This document shows positions 62,342 to 64,000 of a stretch of 64,000 nucleotides of DNA, one piece after another. Below the pieces are notes generated by a model. It had not been told where the DNA came from, made no database searches, and worked only from the letters and a program-made list of their open reading frames with translations. Made by a program: the position numbers and the translations under genes. Position 1 is the stretch's first letter. Every line of letters begins with the position of its first letter. Origin of the DNA: Synechococcus sp. ATX 2A4 (lineage in GTDB: Bacteria > Cyanobacteriota > Cyanobacteriia > PCC-6307 > Cyanobiaceae); the NCBI RefSeq assembly GCF_024346375.1, contig NZ_JAGQCV010000003.1, forward strand, positions 62,001 through 126,000, written 5' to 3'.

Positions 62342-62731
62342 TTACTGAACCGTAGTGGCCATCGACGCAGGTGCCGCCTCCAGCAGCACCTGCCCAGCCT
62401 GCGCCGTTTCCCGGATCACCCCCATGCCCTGCTCCAACGCCAGCTGGGCCCGAAAGCCAGCGGGATCCAGCTCGGACGCCGCCAGCAGCGCCCGCTCACT
62501 GAGCGCACCGCATTCCTGCAGCAGCTGGGCAAGGAGATCGGGTGGAGCGGGGGCGACAGGGCGAGGGGCCTGTTCCGGGTGGGCTGCAGCCTTGCGCCGC
62601 CCGCGCCGCGAGGGTTTGCCCGCATCGGCCTCCGCCTGACGGGCCGCCCGGATCCGCTCCAGCAGCACGCTCGCGGGTTCGTCGTTGGGGTCCTGGGGCA
62701 CCAGCTCACCGCGGAAGGCTTTGGCCAGAAG
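62342..62731 (-). pseudogene. 3' fragment of type I restriction specificity gene hsdS
   Basis: The minus-strand frame reads LLAKAFRGELVPQDPNDEPA and SVLLERIRAAR, the well-known C-terminal signature of HsdS, followed by an Arg/Ala-rich tail ending MATTVQ. The target-recognition domains and everything before LLAKAF are missing. Its 5' edge abuts the truncated 3' end of vapC in a different frame. It cannot give a specificity subunit. Confidence 0.85.
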
Positions 62732-63090
62732 GCCTGATCCGCCGTCACCAGCACGCAGCCTTCGCTCAGGGCGTGGCTGGCGATCAGCAGATCCATGGCC
62801 GCCAACGGCTTGCCGTTGCGTTCGAGGTCGGCGCGCAGCCGGCCATACACAGTGGCGCACGCTTCCGACCAGGGCAGGATCTCCAGGGTCTTGATGGTGG
62901 CCTCCGCCAGCGCCTGCAACCGCGACGTTGGCGGCAGCTTCTCCAGGCCGTAGCGGATCTCTGCCACCACGATCGACGACAGGCAACAGCGTTGCTCACG
63001 CACCCAGGCATCCAGTTGTGGCGAGAGTCCTTTCAGAAAGGCGCTCACGGCGTTGGTGTCGAGCATCAGCCTTGCCTTCGCCGCAACCAT
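62416..63090 (-). CDS. vapC: VapC-type PIN toxin with foreign C-terminal tail
   Basis: The first 121 residues are VapC: RLMLDTNAVSAFLKG, SSIVVAEIRYGLEKL, AAMDLLIASHALSEG and VLVTADQAF give the complete four-acid PIN site (Asp11, Glu44, Asp100, Asp118). Directly after VTADQAF the frame enters hsdS DNA out of frame and continues for about 100 meaningless Arg/Pro-rich residues to a stop at 62416. The last 10-15 normal VapC residues are therefore replaced. The nuclease core may still fold. The ATG overlaps the vapB stop (TGATG). Confidence 0.82.
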   Translation of the reverse strand: MVAAKARLMLDTNAVSAFLKGLSPQLDAWVREQRCCLSSIVVAEIRYGLEKLPPTSRLQALAEATIKTLEILPWSEACATVYGRLRADLERNGKPLAAMDLLIASHALSEGCVLVTADQAFWPKPSAVSWCPRTPTTNPRACCWSGSGRPVRRRPMRANPRGAGGARLQPTRNRPLALSPPLHPISLPSCCRNAVRSVSGRCWRRPSWIPLAFGPSWRWSRAWG

Positions 63091-63350
63091 CAGGGGAACT
63101 CCACCGGTTCGGCAGGACGGGTGTCGTGCAACCCCTCCAAGAAGGCATCCAGTTCGGCCCGGAAGCCAGGCTCCTGCAGCAGCGCATCCCTTTGCTCCAG
63201 CAAGGCGCTCGCCGATGGCCGCACGGGTGTGAGCACCACGGCGCCGCTCTCGGGATCACGATGCACCTCCACCTCCGTTCCCTCGAAGCGGAACTCAGCC
63301 GGTAGGCGCACGGCCTGGCTGCGCCCGTTGCGGAACAGCTTGGCGCGCAT
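63090..63350 (-). CDS. vapB: VapB-type antitoxin (AbrB/MazE-like)
   Basis: 86 residues. The swapped-hairpin start MRAKLFRNGRSQAVRLPAEF and VEVHRDPESGAVVLTPVRP is typical of VapB antitoxins; the acidic C-terminus (LDAFLEGLHDTRPAEPVEF) should wrap the toxin. The gene overlaps vapC, which lies immediately downstream. VapB normally represses its own promoter, which would lie in the 83 bases between 63351 and the hsdR stop. Confidence 0.92.
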   Translation of the reverse strand: MRAKLFRNGRSQAVRLPAEFRFEGTEVEVHRDPESGAVVLTPVRPSASALLEQRDALLQEPGFRAELDAFLEGLHDTRPAEPVEFP

Positions 63351-63433
63351 CGCTCTCGCCTTCCGGGACGGTCGATACCATGACTAGATCAGGCGTGCAG
63401 CCACGGCGCAGATCGTTGAGGCAGCCGGCGGCA

Positions 63434-64000
63434 TCACGCAGCCCACACCTCCCGCTGGAACTGAACGAGCACCCCATCCAACTCGCCGCCGAACAGCTTG
63501 TTCAGCCGTGGCCAGCCGCCCCCCTCGCGCCGGAACAGCAGGGCGTCGTCGTCGAGTGCCTCACGATCAACGATCGTGATCGCCTTGGTCTGGTTGGCGA
63601 TCCGTTGCAGCTATTGCCGTTGGGGCGTGGTCCAGGCTCGGGAGGCCAGGATCCGCTGCAGTGCATTCTCCACCCGCAGCTCATAGGGCACCAGCGGATC
63701 GCCCAGGGCCGCCTGGCGGATGTAGCCCATGATCGAAGCGGCCATGTCCTGGTTGGTGGTTTCGCGCCAGGCGGTGGCCAGGGTGGCTTCGTTGTAGCCC
63801 CGCTGATCCAGCGCCAACCTCAGCTCCCGCAGATCCTTGCGGCTGAGTTCCCAGGGGCGTTGCAGCACGGTGGTGAGCGCCGGCAGGCCGTTGCCCGGAT
63901 CGCGCACAAAAGCGGTGAAGCCATCGAGGTAGTCCTCCGGGCGACTGGCGTCGCCGTAGCCCCGCTGGATCGAACGCAGGCTGTCGTCGTCATCGGAGAT
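63434..64000 (-). pseudogene. hsdR: 3' part of type I restriction gene hsdR with internal amber codon
   Basis: The frame is open to the right edge of the window (GFTAFVRDPGNGLPALTTVL, then LRELRLALDQRGYNEATLAT, SIMGYIRQAALGDPLVPYEL, ILASRAWTTPQRQ), the C-terminal region of an HsdR subunit. At 63611-63613 a TAG interrupts it. The same frame continues LQRIANQTKAITIVDREALDDDALLFRREGGGW to a TGA at 63434, as in intact relatives. From memory, the family has Trp (TGG) at that place, so one base change would explain it. The N-terminal helicase/nuclease part lies outside the window. Confidence 0.82.

Noticed and set aside
1-64000. CRISPR array or prophage
   Set aside because: No regularly spaced repeats with unique spacers, no cas genes, and no phage structural, integrase or transposase motifs were seen. 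The only arrays are the 5-bp repeat at 31627 and the 18-bp duplication at 35031.

Overview
The window is a high-GC chromosomal segment of a picocyanobacterium, most like Cyanobium or an alpha-cyanobacterial Synechococcus. Supporting signs are a high-light-inducible protein, a CpcS/CpeS-type phycobiliprotein lyase, a fused cyanobacterial ThiE, DUF1517, DUF3611, TIGR03792, GH116 and Nif11 proteins, and thylakoid-type FtsH. The species assignment is inference; no rRNA is present.

Layout. 0-6 kb is a cell-surface region: the end of a polysaccharide export protein, a proline-rich hypothetical, a secreted protein with a PEP-CTERM-like sorting tail, a sulfotransferase-glycosyltransferase fusion and a beta-barrel-like outer-membrane protein. 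6-39.7 kb is mostly core housekeeping in short, often overlapping operons: era, a phycobiliprotein lyase, trmD, ispF, larB, thiS, thiE, ribF, surE, pheS, nadK with a receiver-less OmpR-type regulator, a secreted metalloprotease, the bifunctional corrin methyltransferase, a GH116 glucosidase, ribD, an MscS channel, a PGM1-like ATP-grasp ligase, a desaturase, two DUF427 proteins, a rhomboid, Nif11, an ion channel, an SRAP (HMCES/YedK) protein, ftsH, argF, lexA and tRNA-Ala(GGC).

Directly after tRNA-Ala, visible base composition drops and accessory DNA begins (39.7-51 kb): a gene fragment, an NTF2-like protein, a complete cyanate module (binding protein, permease, ATPase, cyanase), a broken nitroreductase, an AAA ATPase with a palindromic operator-like site, and a copper-type pair made of a DUF305 protein and a P-type ATPase that has lost its whole catalytic core in frame. 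51-56.3 kb holds a cytochrome P450, an Hli gene and a methyltransferase/FAD-oxidoreductase/type III polyketide synthase operon of the alkylresorcinol kind.

56.3-64 kb is rich in decayed genes: an alpha-amylase remnant, a coiled-coil/SAP-like gene pair with a decayed chimeric second copy, a PIN toxin paired with an unusually large partner, and a vapBC toxin-antitoxin pair sitting between the ruins of a type I restriction system. There hsdR carries an internal amber codon and only the 3' end of hsdS survives, joined out of frame to the 3' end of vapC.

The observations I rate highest are: (1) the SRAP abasic-site protein ends in QLDLF, the consensus bacterial sliding-clamp binding pentapeptide, behind a tandem-repeat linker, which would parallel the PIP box of eukaryotic HMCES; (2) toxin-antitoxin genes surviving inside a dead restriction locus; (3) the membrane-only P-type ATPase; (4) the sulfotransferase-glycosyltransferase fusion. 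All functions are read from sequence by eye; no database search was run.
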